From Jaenimonas drosophilae (lineage: Eukaryota; Euglenozoa; Kinetoplastea; Trypanosomatida; Trypanosomatidae): DNA of 64,000 nucleotides. The translations under genes were made by a program, and so were the position numbers. The stretch covers positions 1 to 64,000 of the forward strand of contig JASAON010001650.1 of NCBI GenBank assembly GCA_030849065.1, in the 5' to 3' direction. A model generated the notes under the pieces. The model saw only the letters and a program-made list of their open reading frames with translations, was not told the origin of the DNA and did not search any database. Positions 37,667 through 46,953 of the stretch are shown here, piece by piece (the stretch's first letter is position 1; every line of letters begins with the position of its first letter).

Positions 37667-37971
37667 CTCCCATGAACGTTGCGGTTTGCGAGCACACTCC
37701 CCGCCTTCTGCTCCACTTTGCTTTCCGACTAAACAACACCAGTTGAGGTGTACCCCCCTTACAGCACTTCGATGTGCTTTGGGGTAGCCTGGCTGTCTAA
37801 CTAACAGGCACATCTTCGGGTTGTGTTAACTGGGGTCATCTCGAAAGGCCACGGCGCGACGTCTTGGGCTTTGTGTATGTGCTTCTGTGTGTTCGTTGGT
37901 ACTCTTCTTTATCTTCTTCTTCTTACCCCACTTTTCTCTTCCTCTACAGCTGTGAAAAATTGAGCAGCTCA
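37667..37971 (+). other. Intergenic region with pyrimidine tract
   Basis: It contains a long TCTTC-rich tract (37903-37946), the probable acceptor region of the BipA gene, with AG at 37948-37949. No gene seen. Confidence 0.6.
37903..37949 (+). promoter_or_regulatory. Trans-splice acceptor of BipA gene
   Basis: A TCTTTATCTTCTTCTTCTT tract and a C/T-rich segment end in CTACAG (AG at 37948-37949); the ATG follows at 37972. Confidence 0.65.
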
Positions 37972-39903
37972 ATGCGGCGGTTTTCTCGTCTTCCGCGCGT
38001 CTTGCGGCCCTCATCTGCCCCACCCCTCGTTGTGGCCCGTCTTTTCGTCCACCTCCGCAAGGATATCCGCAACATCGCGGTGATTGCCCATGTCGATCAC
38101 GGAAAAACAACCTTGGTGGATAGCATGCTCAGCCAGTCAGGTACGGTGGCGAACGCACACAACCGTGTGATGGATAGCAAAGACCAGGAGCGCGAGCGAG
38201 GCATCACCATCTTAGCCAAGAACACCGCCATTGTGCTCGGCAACGGAGATGATCAGCGTCGGATTAACATCGTTGATACGCCCGGTCACTTGGACTTCTC
38301 GGGAGAGGTGGAGCGCGCGCTGCAGATGGTGGAGGGAATCATTCTCCTCGTGGATGCGAAGGAGGGTGTTCGACCTGGCACGCGATATGTACTCCGTAAA
38401 GCTCTCTCTCTCAACCTGAAGCCCATTGTTTGCCTCAACAAGATTGACAAGGATGACTCCAACATCGCCAAGAGCGAGGACTCCATTCAGGACCTCTTCC
38501 TGGAAACAGCGGCTGACGATTCACAGCTCGACATCAAGTTCATGTACGGCTCAGGACGTGCGGGCTACATGAACGCCTCTCCCGTGAAGGAAGGCAACTT
38601 GAACCCACTCTTTGATGCCATCTTCGATACTGTGCCGGAGCCCAAGGCTGAGGTGAATGAAAAGCTGCAGATGCTTGTGGCCCAGGTGGATGAGAACGAG
38701 GCCGCTGGGACAAAAATCGCCATTGGCCGCATCTACAAGGGCACCGTGAAGGTTGGCGACGTGGTGACGGTGGCGCTGGAAGAGAAGCAGGTCGATGCTC
38801 AGGTGCGCGCCATTCGCCTCTTCTGCGGAGTGGAGAAGGTGAATGTGGAGAGCGCAGGTTTTGGTGATATTTGTGTGCTGGAGCTCCAGCCACCTGTGGG
38901 TCAGAAACTTCCGCTCAAGATTGGCTGCACCGTTGGAACACAAGGGGATGTGGACCTCTTTCCCTACAAGAAACCCGATGATCCAACCTACAGCCTCATT
39001 ATGCAGGAGAGCGAGGCGAGCTGGAAGGCCAAGGAGGCCGACGAGTTCAAGGGCCGCTTTAGCGCGCTGCAGAAGCGTCTGGAGCGGGAGTCACTGGTGA
39101 ATACCGCCCTTCAGCTGGACTTCCTTGGCCCCAAGCAGGTTAAGCTCATGGGACGTGGACCCCTCCACCTCTCCGTCATCATTGAGGATATGCGCCGTGA
39201 GGGCTTTGAGTTTGAGATTCAGGCTCCCAAGGTGATGACGCAGGTGATTGATGGGGTGGAGTGCGAGCCATACGAGCTCATGACCTTGGAGTTCAAGGAC
39301 TCCCTCGTGTCGGATATCGTCTCATTTCTCAGCTCCAAGATGGGTGAGATTGGTGAGATTGAGCAGCTCTCCAATGGACGTGTGCTGCTGCAGTGTTTGA
39401 TGCCCGTCCGTCTCATGACCAGCGTGCCGCTGCGCTTCCACACCATCACCGGGGGTGATGGTGTGCTTAATCACCAGTTTGACTCCTACCGCCCCATGGC
39501 CGCCAACAACATGGAGCGTGAAACCGGCGCACTTATCTCCGTGGAGGCTGGCGAGGTGACGGATTGGTCTCTCTCAGGCTTCTGCAATCAAGGCCGCTTC
39601 TTCGTGGTGCCTGGAGATTCAATCCACTACGGCCAGATTGTGGGTGAAAACAGCAAGACCGCGCTGCAAAACTTGGGTGTAAACGTGTGCAAACGCAATG
39701 AGCAGTTAGGCGGCATGCGTGCCAACGCAAATGACAAGGCCAACAGCAAGCGTGGCAGCTACACCGCCAACCGGTACACTTTCGAGGACTGTGTGTCGTG
39801 GGTGGTGGATGATGAGCTCGTCACCGTAACCCCCAAGTCCATCCGCATGCGTAAGCCAAAGTTCACTGGCAAAACCAGTATGCGTACGTTGAGTAAGAAG
39901 TAG
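37972..39903 (+). CDS. typA: Mitochondrial BipA/TypA GTPase
   Basis: BipA/TypA is a translational GTPase related to EF-G that acts on the ribosome. All G motifs are present: AHVDHGKTT (G1, residues 39-47), RGITI (G2), DTPGHLDF (G3) and NKID (G4). The BipA-specific C-terminal region is intact (RGPLHLSVIIEDMRREGFEF, then the final basic KFTGKTSMRTLSKK). The bacterial form is about 600 residues; this one is 643. The extra N-terminus MRRFSRLPRVLRPSSAPPLV is basic and acid-free, a mitochondrial presequence. Residues 1-30 are not conserved with bacterial BipA, so targeting to mitochondria and a role on the mitochondrial ribosome are strong inferences. Confidence 0.95.
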   Translation: MRRFSRLPRVLRPSSAPPLVVARLFVHLRKDIRNIAVIAHVDHGKTTLVDSMLSQSGTVANAHNRVMDSKDQERERGITILAKNTAIVLGNGDDQRRINIVDTPGHLDFSGEVERALQMVEGIILLVDAKEGVRPGTRYVLRKALSLNLKPIVCLNKIDKDDSNIAKSEDSIQDLFLETAADDSQLDIKFMYGSGRAGYMNASPVKEGNLNPLFDAIFDTVPEPKAEVNEKLQMLVAQVDENEAAGTKIAIGRIYKGTVKVGDVVTVALEEKQVDAQVRAIRLFCGVEKVNVESAGFGDICVLELQPPVGQKLPLKIGCTVGTQGDVDLFPYKKPDDPTYSLIMQESEASWKAKEADEFKGRFSALQKRLERESLVNTALQLDFLGPKQVKLMGRGPLHLSVIIEDMRREGFEFEIQAPKVMTQVIDGVECEPYELMTLEFKDSLVSDIVSFLSSKMGEIGEIEQLSNGRVLLQCLMPVRLMTSVPLRFHTITGGDGVLNHQFDSYRPMAANNMERETGALISVEAGEVTDWSLSGFCNQGRFFVVPGDSIHYGQIVGENSKTALQNLGVNVCKRNEQLGGMRANANDKANSKRGSYTANRYTFEDCVSWVVDDELVTVTPKSIRMRKPKFTGKTSMRTLSKK

Positions 39904-40333
39904 TCTTGGATCGAATTCAAACGAAACAACCAAAGAAAACGTGTTCCTGTTCGCCCTCCTACCAGGGTGAAGGAATGGATCCAGCTATGGTGTGCTCTAA
40001 CCCGACGCATTCACAGAGATGGTCTGTCCACCACTGTTCACACACATCGATTTATCGATGATAACGCACTAAAATGATGGGTGATGTAGTTGGATTTCCA
40101 AATTTTTTTTTCATTCTGTTACCTTCATCATTCTAGATGAGCCCTCTTTAACCGACACTGTGAGAGTGTGAACTTGACCAGCCAAGGTTTGTGTTTTTGC
40201 TGTGCCCCCTTCACCAGAAGAATCTTCATTGGTGCTCTATTTTCTCTCCATCTCATTATTTCTCTATTCTTCTAGCCATCATCATATCATATCATATTTT
40301 GGACTTTATATTCAGCACACCCTCTCAGTCACG
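39904..40333 (+). other. Intergenic region with ATCAT run
   Basis: It contains a poly-T tract (40104-40112), TTCTCT tracts (40241-40273) and a short ATCAT-type run (40278-40297). No gene seen. Confidence 0.6.
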
Positions 40334-41140
40334 ATGTTTTGCCGATCATCTGCTCTCATGTGGCGCGCCACTCCTCCTCAGCTCATGAAGGTTGTGGTTG
40401 GGGTGAAGCGTGTGGTGGACTACACCGTTCGTGTGCGGGTAAAGGATAACACCATTCAAACTGCCAATTCCAAAATGAGCGTGAACCCCTTCGATGAGAT
40501 AGCAGTGGAGGAGGCCGTTCGTCTGCGCGAGAAGAAGATTGCCACCGAGGTGATTGCCGTGACGATTGGCAGCAAGAAGTCGGAGGAGGTTCTTCGAACC
40601 GCCCTGGCACTTGGGTGCGATACTGCCATTCACGTTGTGGTTCCTGACAATGTGGCAGAGTCGCTGGATTCACTGACCGTGGCTCAGGTGTTTCAGAAGC
40701 TCCATGAAGAAATCAAGCCCGACTTGTGGATTCTTGGCAAGCAGGCGGTGGACGGAGACTACGGCAACACCCCACAACTTCTTGCGGGCCTATTGAACAT
40801 CCCTCAAGCCACCTTCGCCTCGAGCGTAGAGGTGAAGAAGGACTTTGTGTCGGTTACCCGTGAGGTGGATGCCGGCCTGCAGGTGGTGGACCTGAAGACG
40901 CCCTGTGTGATTGGTGCCGACCTTCGCCTCAACACCCCGCGCTTCCCAAAGCTGCCCAACATCATGAAGGCCAGGAAGAAGCCCATTGATGCTCGCACGA
41001 TGGAGAGCCTCGGGGTGGATCCATCACCCCGACTCACCGTCACAACCGTTATGGAGCCTTCATCACGAACGGCGGGTACGAAGGTGAAGACGGTGGAAGA
41101 GCTCTACGAGAAGCTCCACAGCGAGGCGAAGGTGCTGTAA
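40334..41140 (+). CDS. ETFB: Electron transfer flavoprotein beta subunit
   Basis: ETF alpha/beta carries electrons from mitochondrial acyl-CoA dehydrogenases to ETF-ubiquinone oxidoreductase. The 268-residue protein matches ETFB: MKVVVGVKRVVDYTVRVRV at the true domain start, NPFDEIAVEEAVRLRE (about residue 55), DTAIHVV, VLGKQAVDGDYGNT-type WILGKQAVDGDYGNTPQLLA, then ADLRLNTPRFPKLPNIMKA near 200. Residues 1-17 (MFCRSSALMWRATPPQL) are a short basic mitochondrial presequence. The domain-start Met is residue 18, but the upstream ATG is preferred because it supplies targeting. The matching ETFA is not in this window. Confidence 0.94.
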   Translation: MFCRSSALMWRATPPQLMKVVVGVKRVVDYTVRVRVKDNTIQTANSKMSVNPFDEIAVEEAVRLREKKIATEVIAVTIGSKKSEEVLRTALALGCDTAIHVVVPDNVAESLDSLTVAQVFQKLHEEIKPDLWILGKQAVDGDYGNTPQLLAGLLNIPQATFASSVEVKKDFVSVTREVDAGLQVVDLKTPCVIGADLRLNTPRFPKLPNIMKARKKPIDARTMESLGVDPSPRLTVTTVMEPSSRTAGTKVKTVEELYEKLHSEAKVL

Positions 41141-41532
41141 AGTGGCATACTTCGTGGCCGTACCGCTGTGCCGGTAGGAGGGTCCCACGCGCCATCTCCC
41201 CCTCTCCCTTCTTTCAAACGAAGCACGAACACAAGAATAGGGATGTGTGGATTGAGTAGGTTAGGGAGGCTGATCCTACGCCTCTTTTGGCTGTTGGAGA
41301 GCCAGCAGGTTTATCGACCCCACATTCAGTGGTATGTCAAACACAAGATGGATCCATGTGAATGGAGATACACAGTAGTGTTGTCATGTGGTATCAAGCT
41401 ACTGTTCTCACCCCATACTCTCTCATTGCTGTGCTCCTTCTTTTATTCATCAACTTCACCTTCTAGGACAGAAGCGACGTTTTTGCACAGTGCTGTTGTG
41501 ATCCTGACGCACCACTCGCATGACTTCCACGG
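41141..41532 (+). other. Intergenic region with short upstream frame
   Basis: It contains the T/C-rich acceptor of the next gene (AG near 41466-41488). A 20-codon frame starts at ATG 41520 and overlaps the start of the next gene in another frame. No other gene. Confidence 0.55.
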
Positions 41533-42942
41533 ATGCGAGCAAGCACGTGGCTGCACAAAATATCCAAGGTGCCTACGCGTGATGTGGTTCCCCTCTCATC
41601 ACTGACATACCACCCGCGGTACTCTGGCACCCGTAAGTTGGACCTGAGCCGGACCTTCAACTCTGTGGATGAGCAGAACCGTTTTCTTCCACTGGAGTTG
41701 TTGCTTCATCAGTTTAGTGGCCATGTGGGCAGGCGGCAGTACAAGATGATGTGTGATCTGTCTGTGCATCTCGACCACCTCAAGAAGATTGGTATGGATT
41801 GGCATGATATGAAGTACCTGACACGGGATGAGTTGATGGATCTCTTCAACAAGGAGCTTCAACTCTCCCACAGCGAGAAGGCAATTCTCCTCACCATGCT
41901 TCAAGCAAAGTTGTGTGGTGTGCTGCGACGATCCTCGAATCAACGCCACTCCACCACAGTGTGCATGAACCATGGGGTTGCTGAGCATGGGTGGCGGTGT
42001 GGGCGGCACGGCCATACCAATGACGTGTACTTCGAGGGCAAACAAAAGGCCAATCCTGCTGTTCTTCAACTTGCCCATCGCTCGGCTCATCGCATGGCCG
42101 TGCGCGATGGTGTGCGCGTGGATGTGAGGAGTGAGCCAGACTTTCGTGTGGTGGGACGTTTTCACCACGAAACCAACCGGCGCGTGTGGAGCTCGCCACA
42201 GAATCCGCTCTTTCATGTCTCGGCGATTGGCTTTGAATTCCGTGTTCATCCTCAGGACCCTCGCGCTCGTGCACAGATTGAGGAAGCCGCGCCATTGTGG
42301 GAGATGCACGCCTCAGTGGTTCAGCAAGTTGTGTGGGAGATGCTGGAGCTTCACGCCAGTGAACGCTCCACGCAGCCCTTGGACTTGCAGCCCAATGAGA
42401 TGGGTGCACCTGACAATCCTCACGCCTTCACGAGTGCCTTCACCAGTAGTGTGCGGCAGGAGGGTAAGGAGGTGGATGACGTGGTCGAAACACGCATGAT
42501 CTCCACCAGCGGCAAGGAGCAGCCCTGGTTTAGAGCTCCTCTTCCCCAATCTTTTGAAGATGGTGTGCCGACGATCCTGCCTTACGCCCCGACCATCATC
42601 ATTCGCGCAACGTTCCGTTCAATTCCGCGCTACGCCACGCAGGAGGATGTAACGACACAGCTGATGCAGCCAGTGATGGATGTGAGCTGCCTCGTTCACC
42701 CCAGTGCCTGCTTTTGGTGGAATGCCGAGGCAGAGGCGACGTGCGTGGAGAGCATCCTCGACTACGCCAAGCGCACGCCCTATGCCATTCCCTTTAATCT
42801 GTATCTCCGCGTTGACCTGGCCAAGGATGAACGCAGCTCCGAGGAGTGGCCTGCAGAGATGGAGCGGAGGCGGTCTGCCCACGCACACCACTTCGACCTG
42901 CGACACTTCTGCAGCAACCACAGCAGCTCCACGACGAATTAA
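41533..42942 (+). CDS. Conserved-looking protein of unknown function, 469 aa
   Basis: Not recognised. It begins MRASTWLHKISKVPTRDVVP, basic and acid-poor, so mitochondrial targeting is possible. The body is mixed helix and strand with no membrane segments. Noteworthy stretches are GWRCGRHGHTNDVYFEGKQK (Cys/His/Gly-rich, about 152-171) and VHPSACFWWNAEAEATCVES near 390. A Met-rich and His-rich middle section is not a known metal site. It could be a kinetoplastid-specific mitoribosome or RNA-processing factor; no motif supports this. Start is the first ATG in the frame, although an out-of-frame ATG lies 13 bases upstream. Confidence 0.72.
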   Translation: MRASTWLHKISKVPTRDVVPLSSLTYHPRYSGTRKLDLSRTFNSVDEQNRFLPLELLLHQFSGHVGRRQYKMMCDLSVHLDHLKKIGMDWHDMKYLTRDELMDLFNKELQLSHSEKAILLTMLQAKLCGVLRRSSNQRHSTTVCMNHGVAEHGWRCGRHGHTNDVYFEGKQKANPAVLQLAHRSAHRMAVRDGVRVDVRSEPDFRVVGRFHHETNRRVWSSPQNPLFHVSAIGFEFRVHPQDPRARAQIEEAAPLWEMHASVVQQVVWEMLELHASERSTQPLDLQPNEMGAPDNPHAFTSAFTSSVRQEGKEVDDVVETRMISTSGKEQPWFRAPLPQSFEDGVPTILPYAPTIIIRATFRSIPRYATQEDVTTQLMQPVMDVSCLVHPSACFWWNAEAEATCVESILDYAKRTPYAIPFNLYLRVDLAKDERSSEEWPAEMERRRSAHAHHFDLRHFCSNHSSSTTN

Positions 42943-43132
42943 TGGGCGTGTCATGTGTTTTTGGAAGATTCTGTGTCATGGAGGCATCAACACAGACACG
43001 CTCTACTCACATTCCCTCACTCAGTACACCCCTACTCCACCTGTATGCACAGACTGTTACTGGTGTCTTCCTTGGAGTGTCTTGTTGTGTCTTGGCAACC
43101 TCTTCTTCTTCACTCACCTCACCACTTCACTA

Positions 43133-43134
43133 GG
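43133..43134 (+). promoter_or_regulatory. Trans-splice acceptor of SERP1 gene
   Basis: A TCTTCTTCTTCACTC tract from about 43100 precedes CACTTCACTAG (AG at 43132-43133); the SERP1 ATG follows at 43164. Confidence 0.5.
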
Positions 43135-43163
43135 TTTTGTATACCTACCACCTTCATCTCCAA

Positions 43164-43379
43164 ATGCCGCAATCACCTATTGTGCGCATGCGCACGCGCG
43201 CGCAGAAGCAGCAAAAGCGCCTCTCCGAGGAGGAGAAGATGCAGCGCAAGGAGGCACGTGAGTCGAAGGGAACAGGCATGTCCATGTGGGTTGTCTGGTT
43301 TATGATTTTTGTGGTTGTGGGCTCCTTTTTTGTGCAGCTCTACTTTACGATCGTTGACTCACCAAAGATGATGAACTGA
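43164..43379 (+). CDS. SERP1/RAMP4-family translocon-associated protein
   Basis: RAMP4/SERP1 proteins are tail-anchored ER proteins that sit by the Sec61 channel. The 71-residue protein has the full pattern: a basic cytosolic part (RMRTRAQKQQKRLSEEEK), then KGTGMSMWVVWFMIFVVVGS, where the family has VGPWLLALFIFVVCGS, then a short lumenal tail LYFTIVDSPKMMN. One transmembrane helix covers about residues 42-62. Length fits the 60-75 residue family. The ATG at 43164 is the first after the acceptor AG. The match is good for so short a protein. Confidence 0.82.
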   Translation: MPQSPIVRMRTRAQKQQKRLSEEEKMQRKEARESKGTGMSMWVVWFMIFVVVGSFFVQLYFTIVDSPKMMN

Positions 43380-43624
43380 GGCCGTCCCGCAGAACACCAC
43401 TGTGCCGATGAGGCCATACATAAGATTGCCAGCTGCTCCAACAGACTGTACTTGTGTGTTGTGCTACGTGGATCTTATTCTCTCCGACAACATAATCTAT
43501 CTTCAAACATGAGTGCCTCCTGCCTCTTCGTGTATTCTTCCCCTTCCAGCTACATTCCTTCTCTCCTCAACCTTGCTATTCGCGCAGCTCTCCTAGTAGC
43601 CAGTACCCACCTTCCTCATCACAC

Positions 43625-43795
43625 ATGTTTTCTAGTACGTGCACCTTGTTCCGCAACTTCTTTGCCCGTACCTTTGTGGGAGGTATGGGCACCAACGTGA
43701 AGCGGCCCTATCGAATTGACATTCGCATGGAGCATGACAAGAAGCGTCGCATGAAGCGACGCTTGGTTGGGTGCCGCCGCATGATGAAGTCGTAG
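43625..43795 (+). CDS. Small mitochondrial-type basic protein, 56 aa
   Basis: A 57-codon frame. The start MFSSTCTLFRNFFARTFVGG has the basic, Ser/Phe-rich look of a mitochondrial presequence. The rest (KRPYRIDIRMEHDKKRRMKR, then LVGCRRMMKS) is strongly basic, as in very small mitochondrial ribosomal proteins. It follows a pyrimidine tract and CTCTCCTAG (43586-43597). It lies in a 650-base gap between the SERP1 and Bet1 genes where a gene would be expected. No family recognised; not a bL34 or bL36 match. Coding status rests on composition and position. Confidence 0.6.
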   Translation: MFSSTCTLFRNFFARTFVGGMGTNVKRPYRIDIRMEHDKKRRMKRRLVGCRRMMKS

Positions 43796-44029
43796 ATGTG
43801 TGTGGACCCCTCACGGCTCATCTCCCTAATCGAGAGCGTGTGTGCTCAGGCACCAGTTGTCGCAGTCATACCCACACACGTCACAAGAGGTTTCATCGTA
43901 CATATGTACCACATTCAATGTTTTTAATTTTTTTCAGTTTCTTATTGTTGTTCCACTCCATGACACTGCCTTCTTTGTTGTATTCTTCTACTGTAGCGTA
44001 CTGAGGTACTTCATTCACACCTATAGGAG

Positions 44030-44422
44030 ATGCAATCATCTCTTTTTAGCAAAAACAATGGTGGTCCTACCCGACGTGGTAGTCCTCCCGGCACCGACAC
44101 CAATCGCCAGCAGCAACAGGAGATGGAGGAACAGGTACTGCGTGAGAATGAGGCGGCCATTGAGGCCCTCGGACGCACTGTGGGAGAGATGAAGTCCAAG
44201 GCCAACTACTTGTTGAATGAAGCGCGCGAACACAATGACCTGCTCAATGGACTTGCTGAACGCTTTAACAGTGCACGAGGAGGTGTGGGAACCTCCATCG
44301 CGTCGCTCACCCGAGTGATGGATCGCTATGGAACACGCCATACGATGTACGTGGCCTGTGGTATTGTGGCGGTACTTATGCTTGTGTACCTCTTTTTCAC
44401 CAGAAGCTCAACGTCTGCTTAG
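44030..44422 (+). CDS. BET1: Bet1-like Qc-SNARE
   Basis: Bet1 is the Qc-SNARE for ER-to-Golgi and intra-Golgi vesicle fusion. The 130-residue protein has a single SNARE motif around residues 38-98 (LRENEAAIEALGRTVGEMKS, then LNGLAERFNSARGGVGTSIA) with the zero-layer position occupied by a Gln/Asn-like residue in EHNDLLN. It ends in a hydrophobic anchor, YVACGIVAVLMLVYLFF, about 106-124. The N-terminus is Asn/Gln/Arg-rich, as in other Bet1. Sft1 is the main alternative. The start ATG follows GTATTCTTCTACTGTAG-type acceptor sequence. Confidence 0.8.
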   Translation: MQSSLFSKNNGGPTRRGSPPGTDTNRQQQQEMEEQVLRENEAAIEALGRTVGEMKSKANYLLNEAREHNDLLNGLAERFNSARGGVGTSIASLTRVMDRYGTRHTMYVACGIVAVLMLVYLFFTRSSTSA

Positions 44423-44598
44423 CTTCACGCCAACTTCTCTGTACCCTATTCAGGGTGTGTGTTGCCAAAATAAAACATTGGTAGTTCTTGTGAAGATTCT
44501 GTGCTGTTTTGTCGAGGAGCACACACACAAACACACGCTTCCCCATCTCTTCACCATGCCACACACAAACTCATATACATGTAGGCTAGAAGGTTGCT

Positions 44599-44916
44599 AT
44601 GGCCCTGCTACCCAACACCAACTGGACGTTGGAGAAGGTCTACTTTTTTGATGGTGCGTGGGATCGCCAACAGCTGGACGGCTACGCGATGCTTGCCTCA
44701 CATCGTCTCAAGCTGCCAAACACCTTCATTCGTTATAGCAAGCCTGATCGTGCCTACGCCTGCCCAACCTGCAGTGCGTTCTTTGATCGCAATATCGATG
44801 TTGTAAATCGCCACTACGTCCACTGCGGGGTCCTCTTCACTGTGGAGAAGCAGCGCGGTTGGTGGCCGAAGGCCTCCACGAATCAGCGGGGAACCCTCAG
44901 CAACGCAACAGCATAG
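44599..44916 (+). CDS. Small CxxC/H-rich protein, 105 aa
   Basis: Not recognised. It contains YACPTCSAFFDRNIDVVN, then RHYVHCGVLF (residues 53-80): a CxxC pair and a His-x3-His-Cys set, a plausible zinc-binding site. The N-terminal half has WTLEKVYFFDGAWDRQQLDG. There are no targeting or membrane features. It could be a mitochondrial or cytosolic zinc-ribbon-like protein. The ATG at 44599 is the first after a TAG-containing leader. Function unknown. Confidence 0.62.
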   Translation: MALLPNTNWTLEKVYFFDGAWDRQQLDGYAMLASHRLKLPNTFIRYSKPDRAYACPTCSAFFDRNIDVVNRHYVHCGVLFTVEKQRGWWPKASTNQRGTLSNATA

Positions 44917-45150
44917 ATTTTTGGAGAGTGGTGCGGACGTCTTCAGTGTTATGTTTCTCTTCTCCCCTGCCCACGAGATCAACTTCCCCCTATCCCACAG
45001 CTCCCCCCCCTCTATGTCTGGCAACAGAAGCTACTGGATTGGCGAATACGCACATCCTTCGTGCAGTGCGCGTGAGAGTGTGAATGAGACCCAGATGTTG
45101 ATGCTGCATATTCCTTGTGCTCTATTTGGCTACTTTGCATGTTTTTTTTG

Positions 45151-45157
45151 TCCCCAG
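45151..45157 (+). promoter_or_regulatory. Probable trans-splice acceptor
   Basis: TGTTTTTTTTGTCCCCAG: an eight-T tract with AG at 45156-45157; the first downstream ATG is 45190. Confidence 0.6.
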
Positions 45158-45189
45158 ACATTGATACCTACTCGTGTTCCGTTGAGCTG

Positions 45190-46002
45190 ATGTACAGATG
45201 TATGAGGAATTCACGTTATCTTGTTTCAACGTGTACGATGTGGGACACCTCCTCCACCAAAAGGGAGTGGTTCCAAAGTAGTTCATCAGATATTCCGAGT
45301 GTGCTCCATGGGGGTGAACTGGAGCATTCCAGATCATTCCTCCCAGACAGAGAGCTGTTTGTTTCGCTCAACACCTTCTTCGATCACAACGTCTATGCCT
45401 ACTGTGTTCATGACTTTGCTTCGATTGTGGACATGTCTCGTGACGTTGGCTGCTCAGATATTCGCGCACACCCGTCCCACTACTTGATGAACCCTGCTAC
45501 ACTGATTCATCGGCCAGACGCGATGAAGAGAAAGCTAGGCCCAGGAAGAACACTGGAGCTCATCCACGTCCTGGAAGCCCTCACAGGGTTCATGGAGGAA
45601 CGTGTTGTTGCGAGGAGCGAATTCCACGATCTCGAGACCCACCTTCGAAGTTGGGCTATGTGCTATGCGGTGCAGCATCCATTCACACAACACATTCCTG
45701 AAGCTCTGCACCGGCTCCTGCATCATGGTGCACTTGATGATTGCCTCGCCATTCCTGGGGATGAGTATCAGGACCGAGCAGTTCTGCTCCATCAGATGAT
45801 GTTGCGCACTGCGATGGACTTTGGCTCCCCCGACCTCATTGGCCTCTCCTTGAGTGTGGCACACACCTGCCACACCACCATTGACTTCCAACTCAGCAAG
45901 CAGATGGGCTACGCCCTTGCCAAAGTAGATCGCCGACTGATTGATTGGTCATTGAAATCATCGGGCATACAACGAATTAGGCTGCGCAGTGGATGGACGT
46001 AG
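45190..46002 (+). CDS. Protein of unknown function, 270 aa
   Basis: Not recognised. Starting at 45190, the first ATG after the acceptor at 45157, it reads MYRCMRNSRYLVSTCTMWDT, then a helical body rich in His and Leu: LELIHVLEALTGFMEERVVA and ALHRLLHHGALDDCLAIPG. It has no membrane segment or known motif. The Arg/Met-rich, acid-free first 20 residues hint at mitochondrial targeting. It may be a kinetoplastid-specific mitochondrial protein; this is inference only. Confidence 0.68.
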   Translation: MYRCMRNSRYLVSTCTMWDTSSTKREWFQSSSSDIPSVLHGGELEHSRSFLPDRELFVSLNTFFDHNVYAYCVHDFASIVDMSRDVGCSDIRAHPSHYLMNPATLIHRPDAMKRKLGPGRTLELIHVLEALTGFMEERVVARSEFHDLETHLRSWAMCYAVQHPFTQHIPEALHRLLHHGALDDCLAIPGDEYQDRAVLLHQMMLRTAMDFGSPDLIGLSLSVAHTCHTTIDFQLSKQMGYALAKVDRRLIDWSLKSSGIQRIRLRSGWT

Positions 46003-46331
46003 TACCACACGCGGTGGCGCGTGGAACTTAGCGAACCGCCTTGATTCCCACCTCCCCCCTCCCCCTCCCCCTCTTTTTCTCATGTTGGTGTTACTTGTTG
46101 TTCTGCTGTGTTGTGGGGTTATACCATCCCTCCTACCGTTGTTGATGGACCCTACCAGTGTTGCAATCCATCGCTTCATTCGTCAGAGGATGAAAACTGC
46201 TCTGCGTGTGTATGTGTAGTGTACAGTAACAACACATTTTGGTTATTTACATGTTGCCCGTCTCAACACTACTCACCCCTTATTTTCTCTTGTTGTTGTT
46301 GTTGCTTGTGTTGGCCCCTATAGCAGTAGCC
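46003..46331 (+). other. Intergenic region with C-rich tract
   Basis: A strong CCTCCCCCCTCCCCCTCCC tract (46048-46075) and a T-rich acceptor region (46285-46325). No gene seen. Confidence 0.6.
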
Positions 46332-46694
46332 ATGGCTCATGTAGAGATAGAGTACAATGCGGCAGTGATGAAGTCTCTCGCTGCCGCCATGTCTGACCTT
46401 GAAACGAAGTACAAGTTCACCATGTCCCCCCACCCTGACAAGGGGGACACCATTCGAGTGGTGTTTTCACGACCCACGTTCCAATCACCCGAGTCCCCCG
46501 TCTTTGTGCGGCTGGACTTGACCATCAAGGAGGTGGAGGGTAGCACCATCACCTTCGTTGGCCATGTAGAGAGCCTTCAGTGGCCCATCATCATCACGGT
46601 GCGGGAGAACCAAATCGAGTGCTTTCCGGAGCGGTACATTGACAAGATTTGGATGCAAAAGATGAGCGTCAAGAAGATGCCCCTGTGGGTGTAG
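46332..46694 (+). CDS. Small beta-rich protein, 120 aa, unknown
   Basis: Not recognised. A helix MAHVEIEYNAAVMKSLAAAM is followed by alternating strands, IRVVFSRPTFQSPESPVFVR, LDLTIKEVEGSTITFVGHVE and PIIITVRENQIECFP, which suggests a compact beta-sandwich or barrel. No signal, membrane helix or catalytic motif. The ATG at 46332 comes right after a run of TAG-containing acceptor sequence. Composition and length suggest a real protein. Confidence 0.68.
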   Translation: MAHVEIEYNAAVMKSLAAAMSDLETKYKFTMSPHPDKGDTIRVVFSRPTFQSPESPVFVRLDLTIKEVEGSTITFVGHVESLQWPIIITVRENQIECFPERYIDKIWMQKMSVKKMPLWV

Positions 46695-46953
46695 GGGGAG
46701 GGAAGATGCCATTGCTGCCAGTTGCTGTGCTTCGCTGCTTGTGCAGCGTATGTATGTTGAACGTGTGGTGTGCTTTGAATACTGCAGTGTATTGTGAGGG
46801 TGTACTAAAAAGCAACACATATTGCGTTTGTATCCTATTTATCTTGTGTTTTTTCATAGCCGAAGGAAGGTGATTCGCCACATTCAAGGGGTTGGCAACG
46901 CCACACGTTGGTACCGAAGCAACACACACACACACACTAACCGCACTACAACC
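46695..46953. repeat. Intergenic region with AC run at 46923-46936
   Basis: A short AC dinucleotide run shortly before the SFT2 start codon. Confidence 0.6.

Noticed and set aside
45014..45190. 58-residue frame starting MSGNRSYWIGEYAHP after a C-run
   Set aside because: It overlaps the acceptor signal (45157) and start codon of the next gene in another frame, so a separate gene is unlikely.
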